From assembly GCA_964057225.1 (NCBI GenBank), contig OZ059895.1:10788001-10852000 (forward strand): DNA of 64,000 nucleotides, written 5' to 3'. The stretch is from Auanema rhodensis. Taxonomy: Eukaryota > Nematoda > Chromadorea > Rhabditida > Rhabditidae. Both the position numbers and the translations under genes were made by a program. This document shows, in pieces, positions 37,971 through 51,319 of the stretch. Within the stretch, counting starts at the first letter, position 1; each line of letters opens with the position of its first letter. The notes beneath the pieces were generated by a model that worked only from the letters and a program-made list of their open reading frames with translations, did not search any database and was not told where the DNA came from.

Positions 37971-40900
37971 TTATCTTTAATCTTGATTCTATATTACAGC
38001 TATGAACCAGTAGTTAATGAACCTCCATGGCCGGTTAGTAGTTGGATCGGAGACGGCTTGGGAATCTTGGGTGGCGTAAGCTTTTCAAATTTTTTTAACA
38101 ATCATAACACGTTAAAAGTACGCCATGCAGCTGATTTTCATTTTTGTCTCTTCCGTAACAAATTTATTCGATTTTCAAGCAGTTTTACTTAGATAGCTCA
38201 AACCACGGCAGCAAATTAACTTCAATCTTATTTCTATATTACAGCTATGAACCAGTAGTTAATGAACCTCCATGGCCGGTTAGTAGTTGGATCGGAGACG
38301 GCTTGGGAATCTTGGGTGGCGTAAGCTTTTCAAATTTTTTCAACAATCATAACACGTTAAAAGTACGCCATGCAGCTGATTTTTAATTTTGTCTCTTCCG
38401 TAACAAATTTATTCAATTTTCAAGCAGTTTTACTTAGATAGCTCAAACCACGGCAGCAAATTATCTTCAATCTTATTTCTATATTACAGTTATGAACCAG
38501 TAGTTAATGAACCTTCATGGCCCGGTTAGTAGTTGGATCGGAGACGGCTTGGGAATTCCGGGTGGCGTAAGTTTTACAAATTTTTTTAACAATCATAACA
38601 CGTTGAAAGTACGCCATTCAGCTGATTTTCAATTTTATCTCTTCCGTAATAAATGTTTTCAATTTTCAAGCAGTCTTACTTAGATAGCATAACCCAAGGC
38701 AGCAAATTATCTTTAATCTTGATTCTATATTACAGCTATGAACCAGTAGTTAATGAACCTCCATGGCCGGTTAGTAGTTGGATCGGAGACATCTTGGGAA
38801 TCCCGGGTGGCGTAAGCTTTTCAAATTTTTTTAACAATCATAACACGTTAAAAGTACGCCATGCAGCTGATTTTTAATTTTGTCTCTTCCGTAACAAATT
38901 TATTCAATTTTCAAGCAGTTTTACTTAGATAGCTCAAACCACGGCAGCAAATTATCTTCAATCTTATTTCTATATTACAGTTATGAACCAGTAGTTAATG
39001 AACCTTCATGGCCCGGTTAGTAGTTGGATCGGAGACGGCTTGGGAATCCCGGGTGGCGTAAGCTTTTCAAATTTTTTTAACAATCATAACACGTTGAAAG
39101 TACGCCATTCAGCTGATTTTCAAATTTATCTCTTCCGTAATAAATGTTTTCAGTTTTCAAGCAGTCTTACTTAGACAGCTCAAGCCAAGGCAGCAAATTA
39201 TCGTCAGTCTTATTTCTATATTACAGTTATGAACCAGTTGTTAATGAACCTTCATGGCCCGGTTAGTAGTTGAATCGGAGACGGCTTGGGAATCCCGGGT
39301 GGCGTAAGTTTTTAAATTTTTTTAACAATCATAACACGTTGAAAGTACGCCATGCAGCTAATTTTTAATTTTGTCTCTTCTGTAATAAATGTTTTTAATT
39401 TTCAAACAGTTTTACTTAGATAGCTCAACCCACGGCAGCAAATTATCTTTAATCTTATTTCTATACTACAGTTATGAACCAGTGGTTAATGAACCTTTAT
39501 GGCCCGGTTAGTAGTTGGATCGGAGACGGCTTGGAAATCCCGGGTGGCGTAAGCTTTTCAAATTTTTTTAACAATCATAACATGTTAAAAGTACTCCATG
39601 CAGCTGATTTTTAATTTTGTCTCTTCCGTAACAAATTTATTCAATTTTCAAACACTTTTACTTAGATAGCTCAACTCACGGCAGCAATATATCTTCAATC
39701 TTATTCCTATATTACAGTTATGAACCAGTAGTTAATGAACCTTCACGGCCCGGTTAGTAGTTGGATCGGAGACAGCTTAGGAAACCCGGGTGCCGTAAGC
39801 TTCTCAATTTTTTTTAACAATCATAACACGTTGAAAGTACGCCATGCAGCTGATTTTCAATTTTGTCTCTTCCGTAACAAATTTATTCAATTTTCAAGCA
39901 GTTTTACTTAGATAGCTTAAACCACGGCAGCAAATTATCTTCAATCTTATTTCTATATTACAGTTATGAACCAGTAGTTAATGAACCTTCATGGCCGGTT
40001 AGTAGTTGGATTGGAGACGGCTCAGGATTCCCGGATGGCGTAAGCTTTTCAAATTTTTTTAACAATCATAACACGTTAAAAGTACGTCATGCAGCTGATT
40101 TTTAATTTTGTCTCTTCCGTAACAAATTTATTCAATTTTCAAGCAGTTTTACTTAGATAGCTCAAACCACGGCAGCAAATTATCTTCAATCTTATTTCTA
40201 TATTACAGTTATGAACCAGTAGTTAAAGAACCTTCATGGCCCGGTTAGTAGTTGGATCGGAGACGGCTTGGGAATCCCGGGTGGCGTAAGCTTTTCAAAT
40301 TTTTTTAACAATCATAACACGTTGAAAGTACGCCATTCAGCTGATTTTCAATTTTATCTCTTCCGTAAAAAATGTTTCCAATTTTCAAGCAATCTTACTT
40401 AGATAGCAAAACCCAAGGCAGTAAATTATCTTTAATCTTGATTCTATATTACAGTTATGAACCAGTAGTTAATGAACCTTCATGGCCCGGTTAGTAGTTG
40501 GATCGGAGACGGCTTGGGAATTCCGGGTGGCGTAAGTTTTACAAATTTTTTTAACAATCATAACACGTTGAAAGTACGCCATTCAGCTGATTTTCAATTT
40601 TATCTCTTCCGTAATAAATGTTTTCAATTTTCAAGCAGTCTTACTTAGATAGCTCAAACCACGGCAGCAAATTATCTTCAATCTTATTTCTATATTACAG
40701 TTATGAACCAGTAGTTAATGAACCTTCATGGCCCGGTTAGTAGTTGGATCGGAGACGGCTTGGGAATCCCGGGTGGCGTAAGCTTTTCAAATTTTTTTAA
40801 CAATCATAACACGTTGAAAGTACGCCATTCAGCTGATTTTCAATTTTATCTCTTCCGTAAAAAATGTTTCCAATTTTCAAGCAATCTTACTTAGATAGCA

Positions 40901-41644
40901 AAACCCAAGGCAGTAAATTATCTTTAATCTTGATTCTATATTACAGTTATGAACCAGTAGTTAATGAACCTTCATGGCCCGGTTAGTAGTTGGATCGGAG
41001 ACGGCTTGGGAATTCCGGGTGGCGTAAGTTTTACAAATTTTTTTAACAATCATAACACGTTGAAAGTACGCCATTCAGCTGATTTTCAATTTTATCTCTT
41101 CCGTAATAAATGTTTTCAATTTTCAAGCAGTCTTACTTAGATAGCTCAAACCACGGCAGCAAATTATCTTCAATCTTATTTCTATATTACAGTTATGAAC
41201 CAGTAGTTAATGAACCTTCATGGCCCGGTTAGTAGTTGGATCGGAGACGGCTTGGGAATTCCGGGTGGCGTAAGTTTTACAAATTTTTTTAACAATCATA
41301 ACACGTTGAAAGTACGCCATTCAGCTGATTTTCAATTTTATCTCTTCCGTAATAAATGTTTTCAATTTTCAAGCAGTCTTACTTAGATAGCAAAACCCAA
41401 GGCAGCAAATTATCTTTAATCTTGATTCTATATTACAGCTATGAACCAGTAGTTAATGAACCTTTATGGCCCGGTTAGTAGTTGGATCGGAGACGGCTTG
41501 GAAATCCCGGGTGGCGTAAGCTTTTCAAATTTTTTTAACAATCATAACATGTTAAAAGTACTCCATGCAGCTGATTTTTAATTTTGTCTCTTCCGTAACA
41601 AATTTATTCAATTTTCAAGCAGTTTTACTTAGATAGCTCAAACC

Positions 41645-42660
41645 ACGGCAGCAAATTATCTTTAATCTTGATTCTATATTACAGCTATGAACCAGTAGTT
41701 AATGAACCTTTATGGCCCGGTTAGTAGTTGGATCGGAGACGGCTTGGAAATCCCGGGTGGCGTAAGCTTTTCAAATTTTTTTAACAATCATAACATGTTA
41801 AAAGTACTCCATGCAGCTGATTTTTAATTTTGTCTCTTCCGTAACAAATTTATTCAATTTTCAAGCAGTTTTACTTAGATAGCTCAAACCACGGCAGCAA
41901 ATTATCTTTAATCTTGATTCTATATTACAGCTATGAACCAGTAGTTAATGAACCTCCATGGCCGGTTAGTAGTTGGATCGGAGACGGCTTGGGAATCTTG
42001 GGTGGCGTAAGCTTTTCAAATTTTTTTAACAATCATAACACGTTAAAAGTACGCCATGCAGCTGATTTTCATTTTTGTCTCTTCCGTAACAAATTTATTC
42101 GATTTTCAAGCAGTTTTACTTAGATAGCTCAAACCACGGCAGCAAATTATCTTCAATCTTATTTCTATATTACAGTTATGAACCAGTAGTTAAAGAACCT
42201 TCATGGCCCGGTTAGTAGTTGGATCGGAGACGGCTTGGAAATCCCGGGTGGCGTAAGCTTTTCAAATTTTTTTAACAATCATAACATGTTAAAAGTACTC
42301 CATGCAGCTGATTTTTAATTTTGTCTCTTCTGTAACAAATTTATTCAATTTTCAAGCAGTTTTACTTAGATAGCTCAAACCACGGCAGCAAATTATCTTC
42401 AATCTTATTTCTATATTACAGTTATGAACCAGTAGTTAAAGAACCTTCATGGCCCGGTTAGTAGTTGGATCGGAGACGGCTTGGGAATCCCGGGTGGCGT
42501 AAGCTTTTCAAATTTTTTTAACAATCATAACACGTTGAAAGTACGCCATTCAGCTGATTTTCAATTTTATCTCTTCCGTAAAAAATGTTTCCAATTTTCA
42601 AGCAATCTTACTTAGATAGCAAAACCCAAGGCAGTAAATTATCTTTAATCTTGATTCTAT
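41645..42660 (+). repeat. Region IV four-monomer block, copy 1 (offset 1,475 bp)
   Basis: Variants cctttatgg with aacatgttaaaagtactcc, gattttcatttttgtctc with attcgattttc, and gttaaagaacc recur at 43120-44135. Between the copies lie two monomers carrying gggaattccggg and taagttttacaaa. Confidence 0.75.
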
Positions 42661-43119
42661 ATTACAGTTATGAACCAGTAGTTAATGAACCTTCATGGCC
42701 CGGTTAGTAGTTGGATCGGAGACGGCTTGGGAATTCCGGGTGGCGTAAGTTTTACAAATTTTTTTAACAATCATAACACGTTGAAAGTACGCCATTCAGC
42801 TGATTTTCAATTTTATCTCTTCCGTAATAAATGTTTTCAATTTTCAAGCAGTCTTACTTAGATAGCTCAAACCACGGCAGCAAATTATCTTCAATCTTAT
42901 TTCTATATTACAGTTATGAACCAGTAGTTAATGAACCTTCATGGCCCGGTTAGTAGTTGGATCGGAGACGGCTTGGGAATTCCGGGTGGCGTAAGTTTTA
43001 CAAATTTTTTTAACAATCATAACACGTTGAAAGTACGCCATTCAGCTGATTTTCAATTTTATCTCTTCCGTAATAAATGTTTTCAATTTTCAAGCAGTCT
43101 TACTTAGATAGCAAAACCC

Positions 43120-44135
43120 AAGGCAGCAAATTATCTTTAATCTTGATTCTATATTACAGCTATGAACCAGTAGTTAATGAACCTTTATGGCCCGGTTAGT
43201 AGTTGGATCGGAGACGGCTTGGAAATCCCGGGTGGCGTAAGCTTTTCAAATTTTTTTAACAATCATAACATGTTAAAAGTACTCCATGCAGCTGATTTTT
43301 AATTTTGTCTCTTCCGTAACAAATTTATTCAATTTTCAAGCAGTTTTACTTAGATAGCTCAAACCACGGCAGCAAATTATCTTTAATCTTGATTCTATAT
43401 TACAGCTATGAACCAGTAGTTAATGAACCTCCATGGCCGGTTAGTAGTTGGATCGGAGACGGCTTGGGAATCTTGGGTGGCGTAAGCTTTTCAAATTTTT
43501 TTAACAATCATAACACGTTAAAAGTACGCCATGCAGCTGATTTTCATTTTTGTCTCTTCCGTAACAAATTTATTCGATTTTCAAGCAGTTTTACTTAGAT
43601 AGCTCAAACCACGGCAGCAAATTATCTTCAATCTTATTTCTATATTACAGTTATGAACCAGTAGTTAAAGAACCTTCATGGCCCGGTTAGTAGTTGGATC
43701 GGAGACGGCTTGGAAATCCCGGGTGGCGTAAGCTTTTCAAATTTTTTTAACAATCATAACATGTTAAAAGTACTCCATGCAGCTGATTTTTAATTTTGTC
43801 TCTTCCGTAACAAACTTATTCAATTTTCAAGCAGTTTTACTTAGATAGCTCAAACCACGGCAGCAAATTATCTTCAATCTTATTTCTATATTACAGTTAT
43901 GAACCAGTAGTTAAAGAACCTTCATGGCCCGGTTAGTAGTTGGATCGGAGACGGCTTGGGAATCCCGGGTGGCGTAAGCTTTTCAAATTTTTTTAACAAT
44001 CATAACACGTTGAAAGTACGCCATTCAGCTGATTTTCAATTTTATCTCTTCCGTAAAAAATGTTTTCAATTTTCAAGCAATCTTACTTAGATAGCAAAAC
44101 CCAAGGCAGTAAATTATCTTTAATCTTGATTCTAT
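43120..44135 (+). repeat. Region IV four-monomer block, copy 2
   Basis: This is the partner of 41645-42660. Its distal part overlaps the start of the 1,013-bp tandem duplication, so it is the older of the two events. Confidence 0.72.
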
Positions 44136-44629
44136 ATTACAGCTATGAACCAGTAGTTAATGAACCTCCATGGCCGGTTAGTAGTTGGATCGGAGACGGC
44201 TTGGGAATCTTGGGTGGCGTAAGCTTTTCAAATTTTTTTAACAATCATAACACGTTAAAAGTACGCCATGCAGCTGATTTTCATTTTTGTCTCTTCCGTA
44301 ACAAATTTATTCGATTTTCAAGCAGTTTTACTTAGATAGCTCAAACCACGGCAGCAAATTAACTTCAATCTTATTTCTATATTACAGTTATGAACCAGTA
44401 GTTAATGAACCTTCATGGCCCGGTTAGTAGTTGGATCGGAGACGGCTTGGGAATTCCGGGTGGCGTAAGTTTTACAAATTTTTTTAACAATCACAACACG
44501 TTGAAAGTACGCCATTCAGCTGATTTTCAATTTTATCTCTTCCGTAAAAAATGTTTTCAATTTTCAAGCAATCTTACTTAGATAGCAAAACCCAAGGCAG
44601 TAAATTATCTTTAATCTTGATTCTATATT
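43617..44629 (+). repeat. 1,013-bp tandem duplication, left copy
   Basis: Four monomers plus 30 bp. The block begins at 'caaattatcttcaatc' and ends inside a later monomer at 'ttctatatt'. The private variant aacaatcacaacacg near 44492 recurs at 45505, and every landmark is displaced by exactly 1,013 bp. Later point differences include caaacttatt against caaatttatt and catggcccgg against catgacccgg. Confidence 0.85.
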
Positions 44630-45642
44630 CAATTTTATCTTCAATCTTATTTCTATATTACAGTTATGAACCAGTAGTTAAAGAACCTTCATGGCCCGGT
44701 TAGTAGTTGGATCGGAGACGGCTTGGAAATCCCGGGTGGCGTAAGCTTTTCAAATTTTTTTAACAATCATAACATGTTAAAAGTACTCCATGCAGCTGAT
44801 TTTTAATTTTGTCTCTTCCGTAACAAATTTATTCAATTTTCAAGCAGTTTTACTTAGATAGCTCAAACCACGGCAGCAAATTATCTTCAATCTTATTTCT
44901 ATATTACAGTTATGAACCAGTAGTTAAAGAACCTTCATGACCCGGTTAGTAGTTGGATCGGAGACGGCTTGGGAATCCCGGGTGGCGTAAGCTTTTCAAA
45001 TTTTTTTAACAATCATAACACGTTGAAAGTACGCCATTCAGCTGATTTTCAATTTTATCTCTTCCGTAAAAAATGTTTTCAATTTTCAAGCAATCTTACT
45101 TAGATAGCAAAACCCAAGGCAGTAAATTATCTTTAATCTTGATTCTATATTACAGCTATGAACCAGTAGTTAATGAACCTCCATGGCCGGTTAGTAGTTG
45201 GATCGGAGACGGCTTGGGAATCTTGGGTGGCGTAAGCTTTTCAAATTTTTTTAACAATCATAACACGCTAAAAGTACGCCATGCAGCTGATTTTCATTTT
45301 TGTCTCTTCCGTAACAAATTTATTCGATTTTCAAGCAGTTTTACTTAGATAGCTCAAACCACGGCAGCAAATTAACTTCAATCTTATTTCTATATTACAG
45401 TTATGAACCAGTAGTTAATGAACCTTCATGGCCCGGTTAGTAGTTGGATCGGAGACGGCTTGGGAATTCCGGGTGGCGTAAGTTTTACAAATTTTTTTAA
45501 CAATCACAACACGTTGAAAGTACGCCATTCAGCTGATTTTCAATTTTATCTCTTCCGTAAAAAATGTTTTCAATTTTCAAGCAATCTTACTTAGATAGCA
45601 AAACCCAAGGCAGTAAATTATCTTTAATCTTGATTCTATATT
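44630..45642 (+). repeat. 1,013-bp tandem duplication, right copy
   Basis: The copy starts out of register at 44630 with caattttatcttcaatc directly after ctatatt. The sequence around ttatct..ctatatt is therefore present twice in a row, 30 bp apart. This is the only clear break of monomer phase I found outside the long-form units. Confidence 0.85.
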
Positions 45643-45699
45643 ACAGTTATGAACCAGTAGTTAATGAACCTCCATGGCCGGTTAGTAGTTGGATCGGAG

Positions 45700-46440
45700 A
45701 CGGCTTGGGAATCCCGGGTGGCGTAAGCTTTTCAAATTTTTTTAACAATCATAACACGTTAAAAGTACGCCATGCAGCTGATTTTTAATTTTGTCTCTTC
45801 CGTAACAAATTTATTCAATTTTCAAGCAGTTTTACTTAGATAGCTCAAACCACGGCAGCAAATTATCTTCAATCTTATTTCTATATTACAGTTATGAACC
45901 AGTAGTTAATGAACCTTCATGGCCCGGTTAGTAGTTGGATCGGAGACGGCTTGGGAATCCCGGGTGGCGTAAGCTTTTCAAATTTTTTTAACAATCATAA
46001 CACGTTGAAAGTACGCCATTCAGCTGATTTTCAAATTTATCTCTTCCGTAATAAATGTTTTCAATTTTCAAGCAGTCTTACTTAGATAGCAAAACCCAAG
46101 GCAGTAAATTATCTTTAATCTTGATTCTATATTACAGCTATGAACCAGTAGTTAATGAACCTCCATGGCCGGTTAGTAGTTGGATCGGAGACGGCTTGGG
46201 AATCTTGGGTGGCGTAAGCTTTTCAAATTTTTCTAACAATCATAACACGTTGAAAGTACGCCATGCAGCTGATTTTCAATTTTATCTCTTCCGTAATAAA
46301 TGTTTTCATTTTTCAAGCAGTCTTACTTAGATAGCAAAACCCAAGGCAGCAAATTATTTTTAATCTTGATTCTATATTACAGCTATGAACCAGTAGTTAT
46401 TGAACCTCCATGGCCGGTTAGTAGTTGGATCGGAGACGGC
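45700..46440 (+). repeat. Region IV three-monomer block, copy 1 (offset 2,209 bp)
   Basis: Variants gattttcaaatttatctc, aatttttctaacaatc and gtagttattgaacc recur together at 47909-48649. The edge is where cttggaaatccc here becomes cttgggaatccc in the partner. Confidence 0.75.
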
Positions 46441-47908
46441 TTGGAAATCCCGGGTGGCGTAAGCTTTTCAAATTTTTTTAACAATCATAACATGTTAAAA
46501 GTACTCCATGCAGCTGATTTTTAATTTTGTCTCTTCCGTAACAAATTTATTCAATTTTCAAGCAGTTTTACTTAGATAGCTCAAACCACGGCAGCAAATT
46601 ATCTTTAATCTTGATTCTATATTACAGCTATGAACCAGTAGTTAATGAACCTCCATGGCCGGTTAGTAGTTGGATCGGAGACGGCTTGGGAATCTTGGGT
46701 GGCGTAAGCTTTTCAAATTTTTTTAACAATCATAACACGTTAAAAGTACGCCATGCAGCTGATTTTCATTTTTGTCTCTTCCGTAACAAATTTATTCGAT
46801 TTTCAAGCAGTTTTACTTAGATAGCTCAACCCAAGGCAGCAAATTATCTTTAATCTTATTTCTATATTACAGTTATGAACCAGTAGTTAAAGAACCTTCA
46901 TGGCCCGGTTAGTAGTTGGATCGGAGACGGCTTGGAAATCCCGGGTGGCGTAAGCTTTTCAAATTTTTTTAACAATCATAACATGTTAAAAGTACTCCAT
47001 GCAGCTGATTTTTAATTTTGTCTCTTCCGTAAAAAATGTTTTCAATTTTCAAGCAGTTTTACTTAGATAGCTCAAACCACGGCAGCAAATTATCTTCAAT
47101 CTTATTTCTATATTACAGTTATGAACCAGTAGTTAAAGAACCTTCATGGCCCGGTTAGTAGTTGGATCGGAGACGGCTTGGGAATCCCGGGTGGCGTAAG
47201 CTTTTCAAATTTTTTTAACAATCATAACACGTTGAAAGTACGCCATTCAGCTGATTTTCAATTTTATCTCTTCCGTAAAAAATGTTTTCAATTTTCAAGC
47301 AATCTTACTTAGATAGCAAAACCCAAGGCAGTAAATTATCTTTAATCTTGATTCTATATTACAGTTATGAACCAGTAGTTAATGAACCTCCATGGCCGGT
47401 TAGTAGTTGGATCGGAGACGGCTTGGGAATCCCGGGTGGCGTAAGCTTTTCAAATTTTTTTAACAATCATAACACGTTAAAAGTACGCCATGCAGCTGAT
47501 TTTTAATTTTGTCTCTTCCGTAACAAATTTATTCAATTTTCAAGCAGTTTTACTTAGATAGCTCAAACCACGGCAGCAAATTATCTTCAATCTTATTTCT
47601 ATATTACAGTTATGAACCAGTAGTTAATGAACCTTCATGGCCCGGTTAGTAGTTGGATCGGAGACGGCTTGGGAATTCCGGGTGGCGTAAGTTTTACAAA
47701 TTTTTTTAACAATCATAACACGTTGAAAGTACGCCATTCAGCTGATTTTCAATTTTATCTCTTCCGTAATAAATGTTTTCAATTTTCAAGCAGTCTTACT
47801 TAGATAGCAAAACCCAAGGCAGCAAATTATCTTTAATCTTGATTCTATATTACAGCTATGAACCAGTAGTTAATGAACCTCCATGGCCGGTTAGTAGTTG
47901 GATCGGAG

Positions 47909-48649
47909 ACGGCTTGGGAATCCCGGGTGGCGTAAGCTTTTCAAATTTTTTTAACAATCATAACACGTTAAAAGTACGCCATGCAGCTGATTTTTAATTT
48001 TGTCTCTTCCGTAACAAATTTATTCAATTTTCAAGCAGTTTTACTTAGATAGCTCAAACCACGGCAGCAAATTATCTTCAATCTTATTTCTATATTACAG
48101 TTATGAACCAGTAGTTAATGAACCTTCATGGCCCGGTTAGTAGTTGGATCGGAGACGGCTTGGGAATCCCGGGTGGCGTAAGCTTTTCAAATTTTTTTAA
48201 CAATCATAACACGTTGAAAGTACGCCATTCAGCTGATTTTCAAATTTATCTCTTCCGTAATAAATGTTTTCAATTTTCAAGCAGTCTTACTTAGATAGCA
48301 AAACCCAAGGCAGTAAATTATCTTTAATCTTGATTCTATATTATAGCTATGAACCAGTAGTTAATGAACCTCCATGGCCGGTTAGTAGTTGGATCGGAGA
48401 CGGCTTGGGAATCTTGGGTGGCGTAAGCTTTTCAAATTTTTCTAACAATCATAACACGTTGAAAGTACGCCATGCAGCTGATTTTCAATTTTATCTCTTC
48501 CGTAATAAATGTTTTCATTTTTCAAGCAGTCTTACTTAGATAGCAAAACCCAAGGCAGCAAATTATTTTTAATCTTGATTCTATATTACAGCTATGAACC
48601 AGTAGTTATTGAACCTCCATGGCCGGTTAGTAGTTGGATCGGAGACGGC
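47909..48649 (+). repeat. Region IV three-monomer block, copy 2
   Basis: This is the partner of 45700-46440, nine monomers downstream, with a private ctatattatagc in place of ctatattacagc near 48340. Confidence 0.75.
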
Positions 48650-50882
48650 TTGGGAATCCCGGGTGGCGTAAGCTTTTCAAATTTTTTTAACAATCATAAC
48701 ACGTTGAAAGTACGCCATGCAGCTGATTTTTAATTTTATCTCTTCCGTAACAAATGTTTCCAATTTTCAAGCAGTTTTACTTAGATAGCTCAACCCAAGG
48801 CAGCAAATTATCTTTAATCTTATTTCTATATTACATTTATGAACCAGTAGTTAATGAACCTTCATGGCCCGGTTAGTAGTTGGATCGGAGACGGCTTGGG
48901 AATCCCGGGTGGTGTAAGCTTTTCAATTTTTTTCAACAATCATAACACGTTGAAAGTACGCCATGCAGCTGATTTTCAATTTTATCTTTTCCGTAATAAA
49001 TGTTTTCATTTTTCAAGCAGTCTTACTTAGATAGCAAAACCCAAGGCAGCAAATTATCTTTAATCTTGATTTTATATTACAGCTATGAACCAGTAGTTAA
49101 TGAACCTCCATGGCCGGTTAGTAGTTGGATCGGAGACGGCTTGGGAATCCCGGGTGGCGTAAGCTTTTCAAAATTTTTTAACAATCATAACACGTTAAAA
49201 GTACGCCATGCAGCTGATTTTTAATTTTGTCTCTTCCGTAACAAATTTATTCAATTTTCAAGCAGTTTTACTTAGATAGCTCAAACCACGGCAGCAAATT
49301 ATCTTCAATCTTATTTCTATATTACAGTTATGAACCAGTAGTTAATGAACCTTCATGGCCCGGTTAGTAGTTGGATCGGAGACGGCTTGGGAATCCCGAA
49401 TGGCGTAAACTTTTCAAATTTTTTTAACAATCATTACACGTTGAAAGTACGCCATGTAGCTGATTTTTAATTTTATCTCTTCCGTAACAAATGTTTCCAA
49501 TTTTCAAGCAGTTTTACTTAGACAGCTCAACCCAAGGCAGCAAATTATCTTTAATCTTGATTCTATATTACAGCTATGAACCAGTAGTTAATGAACCTTC
49601 ATGGCCCGGTTAGTAGTTGGATCGGAGACGGCTTGGGAATCCCGGATGGCGTAAGCTTTTCAAATTTTTTTAACAATCATAACACGTTAAAAGTACGCCA
49701 TGCAGCTGATTTTTAATTTTATCTCTTCCGTAACAAATGTTTCCAATTTTCAAGCAGTTTTACTTAGATAGCTCAACCCAAGGCAGCAAATTATCTTTAA
49801 TCTTATTTCTATATTACAGTTATGAACCAGTAGTTAATGAACCTTTATGGCCCGGTTAGTAGTTGGATCGGAGACGGCTTGGGAATCCCGGGTGGTGTAA
49901 GCTTTTCAAATTTTATTAACAATCATAACACGTTGAAAGTACGCCATGCAGCTGATTTTCAATTTTATCTCTTCCGTAATAAATGCTTTCATTTTTCAAG
50001 CAGTCTTACTTAGATAGCAAAACCCAAGGCAGCAAATTATCTTTAATCTTGATTCTATATTACAGCTATGAACCAGTAGTTAATGAACCTTCATGGCCCG
50101 GTTAGTAGTTGGATCGGAGACGGCTTGGGAATCCCGGATGGCGTAAGCTTTTCAAATTTTTTTAACAATCATAACACGTTGAAAGTACGCCATGCAGCTG
50201 ATTTTTAATTTTATCTGTTCCGTAACAAATGTTTTCAATTTTCAAGCAGTTTTACTTAGACAGCTCAACCCAAGGCAGCAAATTATCTTTAATCTTATTT
50301 CTATATTACAGTTATGAACCAGTAGTTAATGAACCTTCATTTCCCGGTTAGTAGTTGAATCGGAGACGGCTTGGGAAACCAGGGTGCCGTAAGCTTTTTA
50401 AATTTTTTTAACAATCATAACACGTTGAAAGTACGCTATGCAGCTGATTTTTAATTTTGTCTCTTCTGTAATAAATGTTTTCAATTTTCAAACAGTTTTA
50501 CTTAGATAGCTCAACCCACGGCAGCAAATTATCTTTAATCTTATTTCTATACTACAGTTATGAACCAGTGGTTAATGAACCTTCATGGCCCGGTTAGTAG
50601 TTGGATCGGAGACAGCTTAGGAAACCAGGGTGCCGTAAGCTTCTCAAATTTTTTTAACAATCATAACACGTTGAAAGTACGCCATGCAGCTGATTTTCAA
50701 TTTTATCTCTTCCGTAACAAACGTTTTCATTTTTCAATCAGTTCTACTTAGATAGCTCAACCCAAGGCATCAAAATATCTGCAATCTAATTTCTATATCA
50801 CAGTTATAAACCGGTGGTTAATGAACCTTCATCTTAACTTTACGGTTTCTATCTTTTTCCTATTGTAACAAACATTGTGTAA

Positions 50883-51242
50883 ACACTATACAACTGTAAA
50901 ACCTTTTTTAATTTATTGTATTTGGAGCTCATAAGATTTGATATCATCGAGGGATTCAGATGGAACGTGGAAAATTACATAACTAACACAGAAGCTCGAA
51001 CAGTGGAAGACGAAGAAAAAAATGGAATCGCACTAGAACTACCTCATATAGGACTAATATGGGATATAATGATGACGAACTGGAAATGGATCATGCCGCT
51101 CGTAGCTGTGATTGCCGCTGTTATATACGTCCTCTCTATTTCTGCTTCATTCTTCATGCCAGCTCTTATATCGGTCATACTTTCCTACTGCTGTTTGAAA
51201 AACACCAGTAATCCCCCGGTTGCAGTATCAGGAAATGCCTGA
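50883..51242 (+). CDS. Putative terminal-exon gene fragment, copy L1 (open frame, unknown function)
   Basis: An open frame of 119 codons plus TGA (51240-51242) follows an in-frame TAA at 50880. No ATG lies near its start, and the first in-frame ATGs are those of DIMMTNW. This fits an internal or last exon better than a whole gene. Possible 3' splice sites are tatttggag before CTCATAAG (phase 0) and gggattcag before ATGGAACG. Counting from the GTG at 50967, the protein has an acidic polar part (residues 1-25), a hydrophobic segment (about 41-57), a second one (about 61-77) with a CC pair, and a short polar tail ending VSGNA. Two membrane helices or a membrane hairpin are likely. I do not recognise the family. 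Codon texture is GC-richer than the satellite around it. Confidence 0.4.
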   Translation, partial: TLYNCKTFFNLLYLELIRFDIIEGFRWNVENYITNTEARTVEDEEKNGIALELPHIGLIWDIMMTNWKWIMPLVAVIAAVIYVLSISASFFMPALISVILSYCCLKNTSNPPVAVSGNA

Positions 51243-51277
51243 TTAAATTACATTTCACCCATTGACCTAGTAGATAT

Positions 51278-51319
51278 ATTAAGATATCTGATTACAATAT
51301 TAACATATCTGAATACTAT
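51278..51319 (+). repeat. Two 21-bp direct repeats downstream of the captured frame
   Basis: attaagatatctgattac and attaacatatctgaatac head two adjacent 21-bp units that match at 18 of 21 positions. They include the dyad agatatct and lie 36 bp after the TGA. All nine long-form units carry this pair. It may be 3' untranslated or intergenic sequence of the source locus. Confidence 0.7.

Noticed and set aside
50958-50984. ATG in gattcagATGGAACG as the start of the captured gene
   Set aside because: That ATG is in another frame and reaches a TAA after eight codons, so it cannot start the long frame.
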